Shown: positions 19,377 through 27,621 of the stretch, in pieces
How the letters are laid out: each line of letters opens with the position of its first letter
Numbering within the stretch: the first letter of the stretch is position 1
From: Bin87 sp034423575
Lineage (GTDB): Bacteria; Chloroflexota; Dehalococcoidia; Lucifugimonadales; UBA3495
Assembly: GCA_034423575.1 (NCBI GenBank)
Contig: DAOUIF010000078.1
Coordinates: 1 to 64,000, forward strand
DNA length: 64,000 bases
Direction: 5' to 3'
The notes under the pieces: model-generated
The model's database searches: none
Told to the model about the DNA's origin: nothing
The model's input: the letters and a program-made list of their open reading frames with translations, nothing else
Program-made: the position numbers and the translations under genes

Positions 19377-20705
19377 ATGAGGATAGGAATAATTGGCGGC
19401 GGGGCGGCCGGGCTGGCGGCGGCCCTGGAACTGACCTGGAAGGGACACTTCGCCGAGGTGTTTGAGGCGGCGCCATTTCTCGGCGGGCAGGCGTCGACTT
19501 TCGAGGTAGGCGGCGGGCAGTTGGAACGCGGATACCACCACCTGTTCGTCAGCGATACCGACATGGTGGACCTGATCAACGAATTGGGTCTGGGTGATTC
19601 CTTGGAGTGGCTGGAGTCCAAAGTTGGGCTGTTCCACGGCGGCCGGATATGGGATTTCGCCACGCCGATGGATCTTCTGCGGTTTTCTCCGCTGCCTTTC
19701 ACCCAGCGCATCAGGTTGGGTCTCTGGACGTTCCTGCTGCAGAAAACCCGGGACTGGCGCAAGTTCGAAGGCGTGACAGCCGCGGAATGGACGCGCGACC
19801 ACATGGGAGAGGATGCGTTCCGGGTCATCTGGGAGCCGATGCTGCGGGGAAAGTTCGGCGATTACTACGACCAGGTGAGCATGACGTGGTTGTGGGGCAA
19901 AATTTACCTGCGCGTGGCATCCCGTAAGCGTATGCAGAAGGAGCGGCTGGGATACCCGATGTGCAGTTTCGGCCGGGTATTCGACGCGTGCGGGGAGCGG
20001 ATCGAGCAGCAGGGCGGGCAGGTGCACATCCGCGCGCCGGTGCAGCGGCTCAATGTGGTGGACAACAGGGTTCAGGGATTTGTCGCCTCGGTGGATGGAG
20101 GCCGGGAAAGGGACTGCGAGTACGACGCGGTCATCGCTACCACCCCTTCGTACATATTCACGCGGCTGGCGCCCGACCTGCCGGATGATTACCGGTCGGT
20201 GCTGGAGTCCGCCCGTTACTTGTCCGCCGTGCTCGTGATACTGGTTTTGGATCGTCCGCTGACCTCCAAGTATTGGCTCAACGTGGCGGACCGGTCGCTG
20301 CCGTTTGTTGGGGTGATCGAGCATACAAACATGATTGACCGCGACCTGTACGGCGGCAACCATATCGTGTACCTGACGAACTATCCCGACCGCAACAGCG
20401 AGCTATATCGCAAAGAACCCGAAGAGTTGCTGGAGGAATACGTTCCTCATCTCCGGAAGCTGAACCCTGACTTTTCGCGGGACTGGATACTGGAATATCA
20501 CCACCACCGGGTGGATGGCGCGCAACCAATTAACGGCGTGCACTACAGCGAGCGGAACATACCCGACCACCGAACGCCGATTACGTCGCTTTACCTGGCG
20601 AACACGACGCAGATCTATCCCGAAGATCGTGGGACGAACTATTCGGTGCGCATGGGCCGGCGGGTGGCACGGATGGTGTTGGAGGATGGCTCGGGCTCCG
20701 ATTAG
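19377..20705 (+). CDS. NAD(P)/FAD-dependent oxidoreductase (protoporphyrinogen-oxidase/amine-oxidase-like)
   Basis: A 442-aa flavoprotein. The N-terminal IGIIGGGAAGLAAALELTWKG is the dinucleotide-binding motif, followed by the amine-oxidase-type ERGYHHLFVSD. The C-terminal segment has LYLANTTQIYPEDRGTNYSVRMGRR, matching the FAD-contacting end of these enzymes. Homologues are commonly encoded with polyprenyl-sugar and glycosyltransferase genes. The substrate is unknown and I would not call it HemG/HemY. It ends the 15079-20705 operon. Confidence 0.82.
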   Translation: MRIGIIGGGAAGLAAALELTWKGHFAEVFEAAPFLGGQASTFEVGGGQLERGYHHLFVSDTDMVDLINELGLGDSLEWLESKVGLFHGGRIWDFATPMDLLRFSPLPFTQRIRLGLWTFLLQKTRDWRKFEGVTAAEWTRDHMGEDAFRVIWEPMLRGKFGDYYDQVSMTWLWGKIYLRVASRKRMQKERLGYPMCSFGRVFDACGERIEQQGGQVHIRAPVQRLNVVDNRVQGFVASVDGGRERDCEYDAVIATTPSYIFTRLAPDLPDDYRSVLESARYLSAVLVILVLDRPLTSKYWLNVADRSLPFVGVIEHTNMIDRDLYGGNHIVYLTNYPDRNSELYRKEPEELLEEYVPHLRKLNPDFSRDWILEYHHHRVDGAQPINGVHYSERNIPDHRTPITSLYLANTTQIYPEDRGTNYSVRMGRRVARMVLEDGSGSD

Positions 20706-21168
20706 GTCCAGTACGTACCGACTCGAATAGGCATCGTCAGATGCACAATTTCATGATGACAGCGAAATTGGAAATTGTTGCGCACGGACTGCGACAACTA
20801 TCAACGCTGAACTGTTCGCGCCAACACAACGCCTTACCGGCATTGACAGAGAGGCAACAATGGTGAGCCGAGGTCTCCGTGCTCCCGTCGAGGGTGAGAA
20901 CACGCAACTGGCGTTGTTGGGTGGGAGCGGACCACAGATTGAGGGAGTCGCCGGTGAAGCACGACTGAAAATTGATGTGGGCGAGCACGTCTTGGATCAA
21001 GACGCGGCCCTGGTTTGAAGCGAATTTACCAAGCCGAGAGGGGTTGCTAAACCACCAACGGTATCAAACACGTTGAAAGCCGCACCCGTGCCATCATGCA
21101 ATTTGGCTCTATTTTTAGTATAATGATTATAGATAATTCGAAGCGAATGTGCGTTCAGGCCATACAAT
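20706..21168. other. 463-base gap with no convincing gene
   Basis: It is less GC-rich than its surroundings. A minus-strand open frame at 20737-21000 (87 aa, containing RVLTLDGSTETSAHHC) and another at 20997-21227 do not look like known proteins and lack ribosome-binding sites. It may contain a decayed gene. The last 50 bases hold the candidate promoter for the following gene. Confidence 0.4.
21119..21124 (+). promoter_or_regulatory. Candidate -10 element (TATAAT) upstream of the amidotransferase-like gene and gyrA
   Basis: A perfect TATAAT in an AT-rich patch, 45 bases before the TTG start at 21169. No good -35 hexamer lies at 17 bases (ATGCAA), so it may need an activator. Confidence 0.4.
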
Positions 21169-21810
21169 TTGCCTACTATCGTCGTCCTGGCCGACAACCG
21201 CAATGGCCATAGTCCGGAACCTTCCATCCGCGCAGTAGAACAAGCCGGCGGTCAGGTCAAAGTCGTTGCATCAAATGCTTCCGATAGGGAAGCGCTAGAC
21301 GGTTCTGGTGGGCTGTTGTTGCCCGATGTCCCATTGGACGCTGATCCGGCGGTTCTTAAGGCTGCGCTAGCAGTCAACATGCCAGTGCTGGCTACGGGCG
21401 GGGGGATGCACGCGCTTAACCGGCACTTCGGGGGAGGCGACCCCATTCCAGCGCTAGCTCATCAATCGGATGACGACCCAGAACCGGTCCGACACCAGAT
21501 CTATCTTTCTCCCGGATCCAAGGTAGCCGCAATCATCGGCAGCGCCGGCATGTTCCGGGTGAACAGCCGGCACCACCGGGGCATCCGCGAGTCGCAACGA
21601 GCCGAGCGATTGATGACCATCGCGTATCAGCTGGACGACGGCATCATAGAAGGTCTGGAAAGCAAGGAACACAGCTGGGTGATCGGCGTGCAGTTTCAGC
21701 CGGAGCGCAGCGACGAAGTGCCCGCCAGTTTCAACAACCTGTTCCTGGGGTTGGTGGAACGCGCCCAGGAATTCATAGAAAATAACGACGCGAGGAGAAC
21801 TTCACGATGA
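21169..21810 (+). CDS. Degenerate class I glutamine-amidotransferase-like protein (PuuD-like, catalytically dead)
   Basis: A 213-aa protein with the flavodoxin-like class I amidotransferase fold of the gamma-glutamyl-GABA hydrolase type, recognised from VNSRHHRGI and VIGVQFQPE. At the nucleophile elbow the usual G-I-C-R-G-M-Q is ATGGGMH, so the catalytic Cys is Gly77. The catalytic His of WHPE/FHPE is Gln177; only Glu179 of the triad remains. It cannot be a normal glutaminase and may bind a ligand. The start is a TTG at 21169, since no ATG or GTG exists between the upstream stop at 21130 and that point. It overlaps gyrA by 4 bases (ATGA), so the two proteins are translationally coupled. Confidence 0.78.
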   Translation: MPTIVVLADNRNGHSPEPSIRAVEQAGGQVKVVASNASDREALDGSGGLLLPDVPLDADPAVLKAALAVNMPVLATGGGMHALNRHFGGGDPIPALAHQSDDDPEPVRHQIYLSPGSKVAAIIGSAGMFRVNSRHHRGIRESQRAERLMTIAYQLDDGIIEGLESKEHSWVIGVQFQPERSDEVPASFNNLFLGLVERAQEFIENNDARRTSR

Positions 21811-24539
21811 CCACGGCGCCTCCACAGCAGCCCGGCGGAGAATTTACGCTCCGACCCATCGAGGACGAGATGCGCGAGTCGTATCTGTCCTACGCAATGT
21901 CGGTCATCGTGGCCAGGGCCCTGCCTGACGTTCGCGACGGGTTAAAGCCGGTGCAACGTCGGATTCTGTACGCCATGCACGACATGGGAATCCGCCCGGG
22001 CAGCCAGTACCGCAAGAGTGCCCGCATCGTCGGCGAGGTGCTGGGCAAGTTCCACCCGCACGGCGACGGGTCGGTGTATGACGCGCTGGTACGCATGGCG
22101 CAGTTGTTCTCCATGCGGGCGCCACTCATCGATGGGCAAGGCAATTTCGGCAGCATCGACGGCGACCCTCCCGCGGCCATGCGCTACACCGAGGCCCGGC
22201 TGGCCGCCATTGCCGACGAGATGCTGGCAGACATTGACCAGCAGACCGTGGACTTCTCCGATAACTTCGACGATTCCCTGAAGGAACCCCAGGTGTTGCC
22301 GGGGCGAATGCCCAATCTGCTGGTCAACGGTTCCTCCGGCATCGCGGTGGGCATGGCAACTAACATGCCCCCGCACAACTTGGGCGAGATCTGCGACGCC
22401 ATCAACTACGTTATTGACCACCCAACTTGCAACGTCGACCAATTGATGGAAATCGTCCCCGCGCCCGACTTTCCCACGGCAGGCAGGATCCGAGGCGTGG
22501 CCGGCGTGCGCGATATGTACGCCACCGGCCGTGGCCGTGTCGTCATGGAGGCGGTGACCGAGATCGAGGACATGCCGGGCCGCAATTCCAACCGGCAGCG
22601 GATCATCATCAGCGAGTTGCCCTACCAGGTGAACAAGGCCACCTTGGTCGAAAAAATCGCGAGCCTGGTTCGGGATAAAACCCTGGTGGGCATCACCGAG
22701 ATCCGCGACGAGTCGGACCGGCGGGGCATCCGTGTGGTGATCGAACTGGCCCGCAGCGCCCAGCCTACGGTGATCCTCAACAACCTGTACAAGCGCACGG
22801 CGCTGCGGTCATCTTTCAACGCCATCATGTTGGCGCTGGTGGACGGGCAGCCGCAGGAATTGCCGCTCAAGGACCTCATCAACCATTTCATCACCCACCG
22901 TGAAGACGTCATCCGGCGGCGGACCGAATACCAGTTGGGTCGTGCCCGGGACCGCGCCCACATCGTCGAAGGTTTGCTCAAGGCCCTGGACGCCATCGAT
23001 GCGATCATCGAAACGATCCGCAACAGCCAGGACGTGGAAACCGCGCGCAACAACCTGGTGCAGCAGTTCGACCTGTCCGAAATCCAGGCCCAGGCCATTC
23101 TCGACATGCAGTTGCGCCGCCTGGCCGCCCTGGAGCGCCAACGCCTGGACGAGGAATACAACGACCTGCTGGCGACCATATCCCGGCTGGAAGACCTGCT
23201 CCAGAATCCCCAGAAGATTCGCGCGGAGATCAAGCGGGAGACCCGGGAGGTCAAGCGGAAGCACGCCGACCCGCGCCGCACCGAAATCATTCGGGAGGAA
23301 CTGCAGGAGCAGTCCATCGAGCAGTTCATCGTGCAGGAAGACGTGGTCGTCACGCTGAGCCAGCGCGGGTACATCAAGCGCGTGCCCATCAACACCTACC
23401 GCAATCAGCGGCGAGGCGGCAAGGGAGTGCGCGGCGCGAACAACCGGGACGACGACGCGATCATGCAGATTGCCGTCGTGAATACCCACGAACAACTGCT
23501 GTTCTTCACCAACAAGGGCCGGGTGTACCCGTTGAGCGTCTACGAAACGCCCAACGATACCGGCCGCACGGCCCGGGGCACCTTGCTGGTGAACCTCATT
23601 CCCCTACAGCCGAACGAGCATGTGCAGACCATGCTGCCGGCGAGCCGGGACGAATACAACCGGCTGTACGTTTTCGCCACACGAAACGGCAGGGTAAACG
23701 CTTTGCGCCCGGGTCAGCTGCAAAACCTGAGGAAATCCGGCCTCATCGCGATGAAGGTACTGGACGGCGACGAGCTGGTCGCGGTGCGGCCGGCGCAGGC
23801 CGATGCGTCCATCGTGCTGGTGACCGAGCAGGGCCAGGCTCTGCTGTGTCCGGTCACCAGCATACCCGAGCGCAACCGCAACGCCACCGGTGTCATCGGC
23901 ATCAAATTCAAGGACGAATTCGGAGGCAAGGACCGGGTGGTCGCGCTGGACGTGGTCAACGATTCCGAGGACGAGTATTTGCTGGTGGTCAGCGATAAAG
24001 GCTACGGCAAGGCGACGCCTCTGTGCAACAGCAAGGGCGAACCCGTGTACCGCGAGACCAACCGCGGGGGGATGGGCGTGAAAACGTTTGCCGTTGACCA
24101 GGGCGACAAGCCCACCGGCCCGGTGGTGGACGCCAAGATCGTGACCTCCGCCGAAATGAACGACGAAGAAGGACACGAGGTCTTCATCATCTCGGCGCGT
24201 GGTCAGGTGGTGCGCATCGACCTGGCCGAGATCAAGGTGGTGAACACCCGGCAGACCAAGGGGGTCATTGTCTGGCGCGAGCGGGGCGGCGACGACAGCG
24301 TGGTGTCCATCTACTGCTTCCGGGCAACCGATTACAGCCAGGAGGATCCGGCAGTCCAGGACGGCGCGGCGAGTACGGCCCTTGAGCAGGCCGAGGAGGT
24401 CGCTGCCCAGGCGGACAGCCAGTACGAGGACGATGATGCCGGAGACGAAGTAACCGCCAAGGACACCCCGGATGACGACATCGACGATGATGACGATGAT
24501 GCAGACACGCATATCAACGGGCAGGCTCCGTTGCTGTAA
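21807..24539 (+). CDS. gyrA: DNA gyrase subunit A
   Basis: A 910-aa GyrA. N-terminal features are SYLSYAMSVIVARALPDVRDGLKPVQRR, the quinolone-region HPHGDGSVYDALVRMAQ, and the DNA-cleaving Tyr126 in AAMRYTEARL. A coiled-coil region follows, then the C-terminal beta-pinwheel beginning with the GyrA box QRRGGKG, which separates GyrA from ParC. Position 88 (E. coli Ser83) is Gly; Asp92 (E. coli Asp87) is kept. The last ~35 residues form an acidic tail of Asp/Glu runs. The enzyme introduces negative supercoils with GyrB, which is not in the window. Confidence 0.98.
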   Translation: MTTAPPQQPGGEFTLRPIEDEMRESYLSYAMSVIVARALPDVRDGLKPVQRRILYAMHDMGIRPGSQYRKSARIVGEVLGKFHPHGDGSVYDALVRMAQLFSMRAPLIDGQGNFGSIDGDPPAAMRYTEARLAAIADEMLADIDQQTVDFSDNFDDSLKEPQVLPGRMPNLLVNGSSGIAVGMATNMPPHNLGEICDAINYVIDHPTCNVDQLMEIVPAPDFPTAGRIRGVAGVRDMYATGRGRVVMEAVTEIEDMPGRNSNRQRIIISELPYQVNKATLVEKIASLVRDKTLVGITEIRDESDRRGIRVVIELARSAQPTVILNNLYKRTALRSSFNAIMLALVDGQPQELPLKDLINHFITHREDVIRRRTEYQLGRARDRAHIVEGLLKALDAIDAIIETIRNSQDVETARNNLVQQFDLSEIQAQAILDMQLRRLAALERQRLDEEYNDLLATISRLEDLLQNPQKIRAEIKRETREVKRKHADPRRTEIIREELQEQSIEQFIVQEDVVVTLSQRGYIKRVPINTYRNQRRGGKGVRGANNRDDDAIMQIAVVNTHEQLLFFTNKGRVYPLSVYETPNDTGRTARGTLLVNLIPLQPNEHVQTMLPASRDEYNRLYVFATRNGRVNALRPGQLQNLRKSGLIAMKVLDGDELVAVRPAQADASIVLVTEQGQALLCPVTSIPERNRNATGVIGIKFKDEFGGKDRVVALDVVNDSEDEYLLVVSDKGYGKATPLCNSKGEPVYRETNRGGMGVKTFAVDQGDKPTGPVVDAKIVTSAEMNDEEGHEVFIISARGQVVRIDLAEIKVVNTRQTKGVIVWRERGGDDSVVSIYCFRATDYSQEDPAVQDGAASTALEQAEEVAAQADSQYEDDDAGDEVTAKDTPDDDIDDDDDDADTHINGQAPLL

Positions 24540-24551
24540 GGGACTGATGCA

Positions 24552-25241
24552 ATGCAACTGGTGATGGTTCATGGCTCCGGCCAGAACGAGTTGACCTACC
24601 ACTACCAGACGGCAAGGTTCGACGACGCCGACGCCGTCAACCTGCCCGGCCATCCGGATGGGGAACCCCGGGACAGCATCGGCGGATACGTGGACTGGGT
24701 GCGGGATTATGCGCACGGAAAGGGGTATCCGCCCTTCGTGCTGTCCGGGCACTCCATGGGAGGAGCGATAGCGCTGGACTACGCGCTGCGGTTCCCGGAG
24801 GACCTGGCCGGCTTGGTGCTGATTGGCACCGGGGCGCGGCTGCGCGTGCACCCCGACTATCTGAACCGCTGTTTGGACGATGCCCAGTGGCGTTCCGAGG
24901 CGCCGGGGTACTACGAGGCCATCAACCGGGAACTGGCGCCGCAACTGGCCGCCCGTGCGCTGCAATCGGGCCCCATGGTCGAGCACAACGACCTCTCCTG
25001 CTGCGACAAGTTCGACGTTATGGAGCGGGTCAAGGAAATCGCGCTGCCGTCCCTGGTGGTCGTGGGCGCAGACGACATCATGACCCCGGTGCGTTATGCG
25101 GAATACCTGGGCCGGGAGATGCAGGACGCCGAGGTAGTGGTAGTTCCCAACTCGGGGCACTTCGTCACCCTGGAACAACCGGAAGCGGTAAACGATGCCA
25201 TCGCGCGCTTCCTGGACCGGTTAGTAGCCTCGGCAGGCTAG
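24552..25241 (+). CDS. Alpha/beta hydrolase
   Basis: A 229-aa alpha/beta-hydrolase-fold protein starting MQLVMVHGSGQNELTY. The nucleophile elbow is GHSMGGAIALDYA near residue 75. VVGADDIMTP supplies the acid region and PNSGHFVTLEQPE the catalytic His. It probably hydrolyses a small ester. It begins 12 bases after the gyrA stop and ends with a hairpin terminator, so it may be the last gene of the gyrA transcript. Confidence 0.87.
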   Translation: MQLVMVHGSGQNELTYHYQTARFDDADAVNLPGHPDGEPRDSIGGYVDWVRDYAHGKGYPPFVLSGHSMGGAIALDYALRFPEDLAGLVLIGTGARLRVHPDYLNRCLDDAQWRSEAPGYYEAINRELAPQLAARALQSGPMVEHNDLSCCDKFDVMERVKEIALPSLVVVGADDIMTPVRYAEYLGREMQDAEVVVVPNSGHFVTLEQPEAVNDAIARFLDRLVASAG

Positions 25242-25269
25242 ACGAAGATTTCGGACTACCATTGTTTCC

Positions 25270-25297
25270 GCCCGGCCATTGGCCGGGCTTCCTCGTT
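25270..25297 (+). terminator. Rho-independent terminator after the alpha/beta hydrolase
   Basis: An 8-bp perfect stem GCCCGGCC / GGCCGGGC with an ATT loop followed by TTCCTCGTT. It separates the gyrA transcript from the fusion gene starting at 25369. Confidence 0.7.
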
Positions 25298-25324
25298 ATC
25301 GAGGATTTGGGCAGCCGACGATGC

Positions 25325-25333
25325 TGGTATCAT
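25325..25333 (+). promoter_or_regulatory. Candidate extended -10 of the TrpRS-like fusion gene
   Basis: TGGTATCAT fits the extended -10 pattern TGnTATAAT with one mismatch. It lies after the preceding terminator and would start transcription about 30 bases before ATG 25369. This supports 25369 over the in-frame upstream starts at 25279 and 25321. No strong -35 is seen. Confidence 0.4.
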
Positions 25334-25368
25334 GGGGCCAACCTCACCCGGACCCAGTTTCACCAGCC

Positions 25369-27597
25369 ATGGCAACGGCGCATACTTACACGCCTGAAGG
25401 GCACCGCCTGGACGCGTTCCTGGTGGGAATGTACGCCGGCCATCCCGATGCCCAGGGATTGCCCTCAGCCCGAAGAGTGGCGGCGATTGCTGCTGAACTT
25501 CTCGAGTCTTGCGACTTGGATCTCGATGCGACGGTGGTGAACACTGCGGCTCTACTGCATCTGGTGGGCCGTCCGAATGATCCGGACCGTGCGGACGGGT
25601 CGGTTGGACTGGGTGTTGCATGGCTGCGTGGTGCGGGGGCGCCAGAACCATACGTGGCGGCGGTAGCGAGGGCGATCGCGGGAGCTTTGTCGGAAGCTCC
25701 TGTGCTCGATCTCGATTTTCGGCAAGACGACAACGGCAAGTTGCTGCGGGACGCCGCGCTGCTGGACTTGGCGAGCGTTGAAAGGCATTCCGATTACTTG
25801 CGAGACGTGCCGCCGCCCGGACGGCTTCGGGAGACATACCTGGCGGAATATCGCCGCGAGTGCTTGACGCCGGCGTTGCAGTTGCGCGGCATGTTGACTC
25901 TGCCGGCGGCGTTGGAAATGTATTCCCAGCGCATACCCAAATTGTCGGCGTGGCTGGATGAACAGCCGGCCAATTTGGTCCCATCGGATTGGCGGCGCCT
26001 GGTGGAAGTGGCGGAGATCGAGAGCGGGGTGGACAGGTTGCTGGCCGGCGAAGATCCGGCGGCGGTTCGGGCCGAAATGCCCGCCGGGGGGCTGCCCTAC
26101 GCGGAGTATCGGGGGCGGCAGCGGGCCATCATTGCCGGGAGTCACGACCGGATCCTGGGACTGACCCATGCTCGCATTGAGGCGTCGCGCAACGTGGCCG
26201 CGGAAAAATACCTGGAAAGCGACACGATTCACAAGCCGGCGGTGGAGGAAAACCTGTTCGTCGGCGCGCGTCGTCGGGCCCGGCAATTGGGCTTGTCTGC
26301 GGAGACGGCGGAGGACATCGCCAGGCTGTTGCTTTCCAACGCCCGCGAGGCGCAGGAGCGGACCCTCAACGACATTGCCCAGCGTTTGAGCCGGTTGCAC
26401 GGCCAGATCCTGGATGCGGAATCGCCGGAATCTCGCACCGACGAGGCTGACATAGCGATCCCTTCCCTGGTGGTTCGCACCGGGGACCAGCCGCTGGCCC
26501 GCGAGAACGAACTGATCAAGGAGCTGCGCGTCACCGGGCTGAATGAGGCCTACCCGGAACAGAGACGCCGGTTCATGGAGTGGTTCGACCCGCCGCATCC
26601 CTACATGGAAACCGGGATGACGGTGGGCAGCAGGGACGCTGACATCTTCATGCAGTCGCTGATTGACGGCCAGCGGTGCAAGGTCGTGACGACGGTCGCC
26701 ATCGACGGGCCGCCGCACTTGGGCCATGGGACTATCGCCAGCATGCTGGCGCATTTTCAGACAATGGGCGCGGAGGTGACCATCGGTTTTCGCGACGAAC
26801 TTGGCGATCTCGAAGAGGCGCGGCAATTGATGCACGACCACCTGTCAGCTATGGCAGCCAGCGACCTGAATCTGGAGCGTGTCGACGCCTACCTGCAGCA
26901 GGACAGTCCCTCGATCGTAAGGACGGCGTTTGAACTGGGCGAGGCCATCCCGCTGAGCGTGTTGAACTCGGCGCTCGGACTCCGGTTGCGGGACAGCGCA
27001 ACCGACACCTTCCGGCCGCTCCTGCGGCTGGCCGACATTCTGCACTTACAGCAACAGGAATGTGGCGGCCCTTGTAGGACACTGGTCCTCGACGGCATCG
27101 GCGGCGATGTGTACGTGCGCATGGCGCGCAACGTGGCCGATCGGTTCGGGTTCCTCAAGTCGTCTGCTTTGTATCTGCGCCCGTTGCGAAATCTGACCAC
27201 CTACGAAGACCCGCGGACCGGCGACGCGGTGGAGGTCATGACCAATCGGGTCCCGCCCGGCCGCATCACGTATAACGACGATCCGGCCGAGATCCGGCGA
27301 CGCATCGGCCGGGCATACACCGGTGGCCGCGGCACGCTGGAAGAGCAGCGGGAGAAAGGTGGCAACCCCGATCCGAGGGTCTGCTCAGTGTCCAGTCTGC
27401 ACGCCTTTTACACCACGCCGGACCCGAAGGAGTACGGAGAGTTGCAAACGCGGTGCCGTGCGGGCGAGTTGCTGTGTGGGGATTGCAAGGCGTACGCGGC
27501 AGACCGCCTGCTAGAATATTTCGACCGGCATCGGCGCGAACGGGAGGGGATCTCCGACGAGAGGGACGCCCGGCCCGGTTTCCTAGCCGGCGCGTAA
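25369..27597 (+). CDS. Fusion protein: degenerate HD-like, chorismate-mutase-like and archaeal/eukaryal-type TrpRS-like domains
   Basis: A 742-aa protein from ATG 25369. Residues ~12-145 resemble an HD phosphohydrolase fold, but the HD dyad is HL (TAALLHLVG). Residues ~248-335 follow the AroQ-type chorismate mutase helix pattern: R261ILGLTHAR, AAEK280, P-A-V-E-E, RRRARQLGL, then LLSNAREAQ. Several catalytic positions are changed. Residues ~375-730 align with archaeal/eukaryal tryptophanyl-tRNA synthetase: a HIGH-like PHLGHG (449-454), RFGFLKSSALY, RRRIGRAYTGGRGTLEEQRE with GGNPD, and ELLCGDCK. The AIDQDP motif is GIGGD and KMSKS is VMTNR, so normal aminoacylation is unlikely. It lies 24 bases upstream of the true trpS. 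The domain calls come from pattern reading; function is unknown. Confidence 0.7.
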   Translation: MATAHTYTPEGHRLDAFLVGMYAGHPDAQGLPSARRVAAIAAELLESCDLDLDATVVNTAALLHLVGRPNDPDRADGSVGLGVAWLRGAGAPEPYVAAVARAIAGALSEAPVLDLDFRQDDNGKLLRDAALLDLASVERHSDYLRDVPPPGRLRETYLAEYRRECLTPALQLRGMLTLPAALEMYSQRIPKLSAWLDEQPANLVPSDWRRLVEVAEIESGVDRLLAGEDPAAVRAEMPAGGLPYAEYRGRQRAIIAGSHDRILGLTHARIEASRNVAAEKYLESDTIHKPAVEENLFVGARRRARQLGLSAETAEDIARLLLSNAREAQERTLNDIAQRLSRLHGQILDAESPESRTDEADIAIPSLVVRTGDQPLARENELIKELRVTGLNEAYPEQRRRFMEWFDPPHPYMETGMTVGSRDADIFMQSLIDGQRCKVVTTVAIDGPPHLGHGTIASMLAHFQTMGAEVTIGFRDELGDLEEARQLMHDHLSAMAASDLNLERVDAYLQQDSPSIVRTAFELGEAIPLSVLNSALGLRLRDSATDTFRPLLRLADILHLQQQECGGPCRTLVLDGIGGDVYVRMARNVADRFGFLKSSALYLRPLRNLTTYEDPRTGDAVEVMTNRVPPGRITYNDDPAEIRRRIGRAYTGGRGTLEEQREKGGNPDPRVCSVSSLHAFYTTPDPKEYGELQTRCRAGELLCGDCKAYAADRLLEYFDRHRREREGISDERDARPGFLAGA

Positions 27598-27621
27598 ACG
27601 TCCAGGGAGGCTGTCTCCGAA

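Noticed and set aside
19377..20705. Assignment as protoporphyrinogen oxidase
   Set aside because: The family resemblance is only at the FAD-binding ends, and the operon is a glycosylation-type membrane set rather than a heme set.
20737..21000. 87-aa minus-strand open frame
   Set aside because: No ribosome-binding site, odd composition and no family; kept only as a note on the gap.
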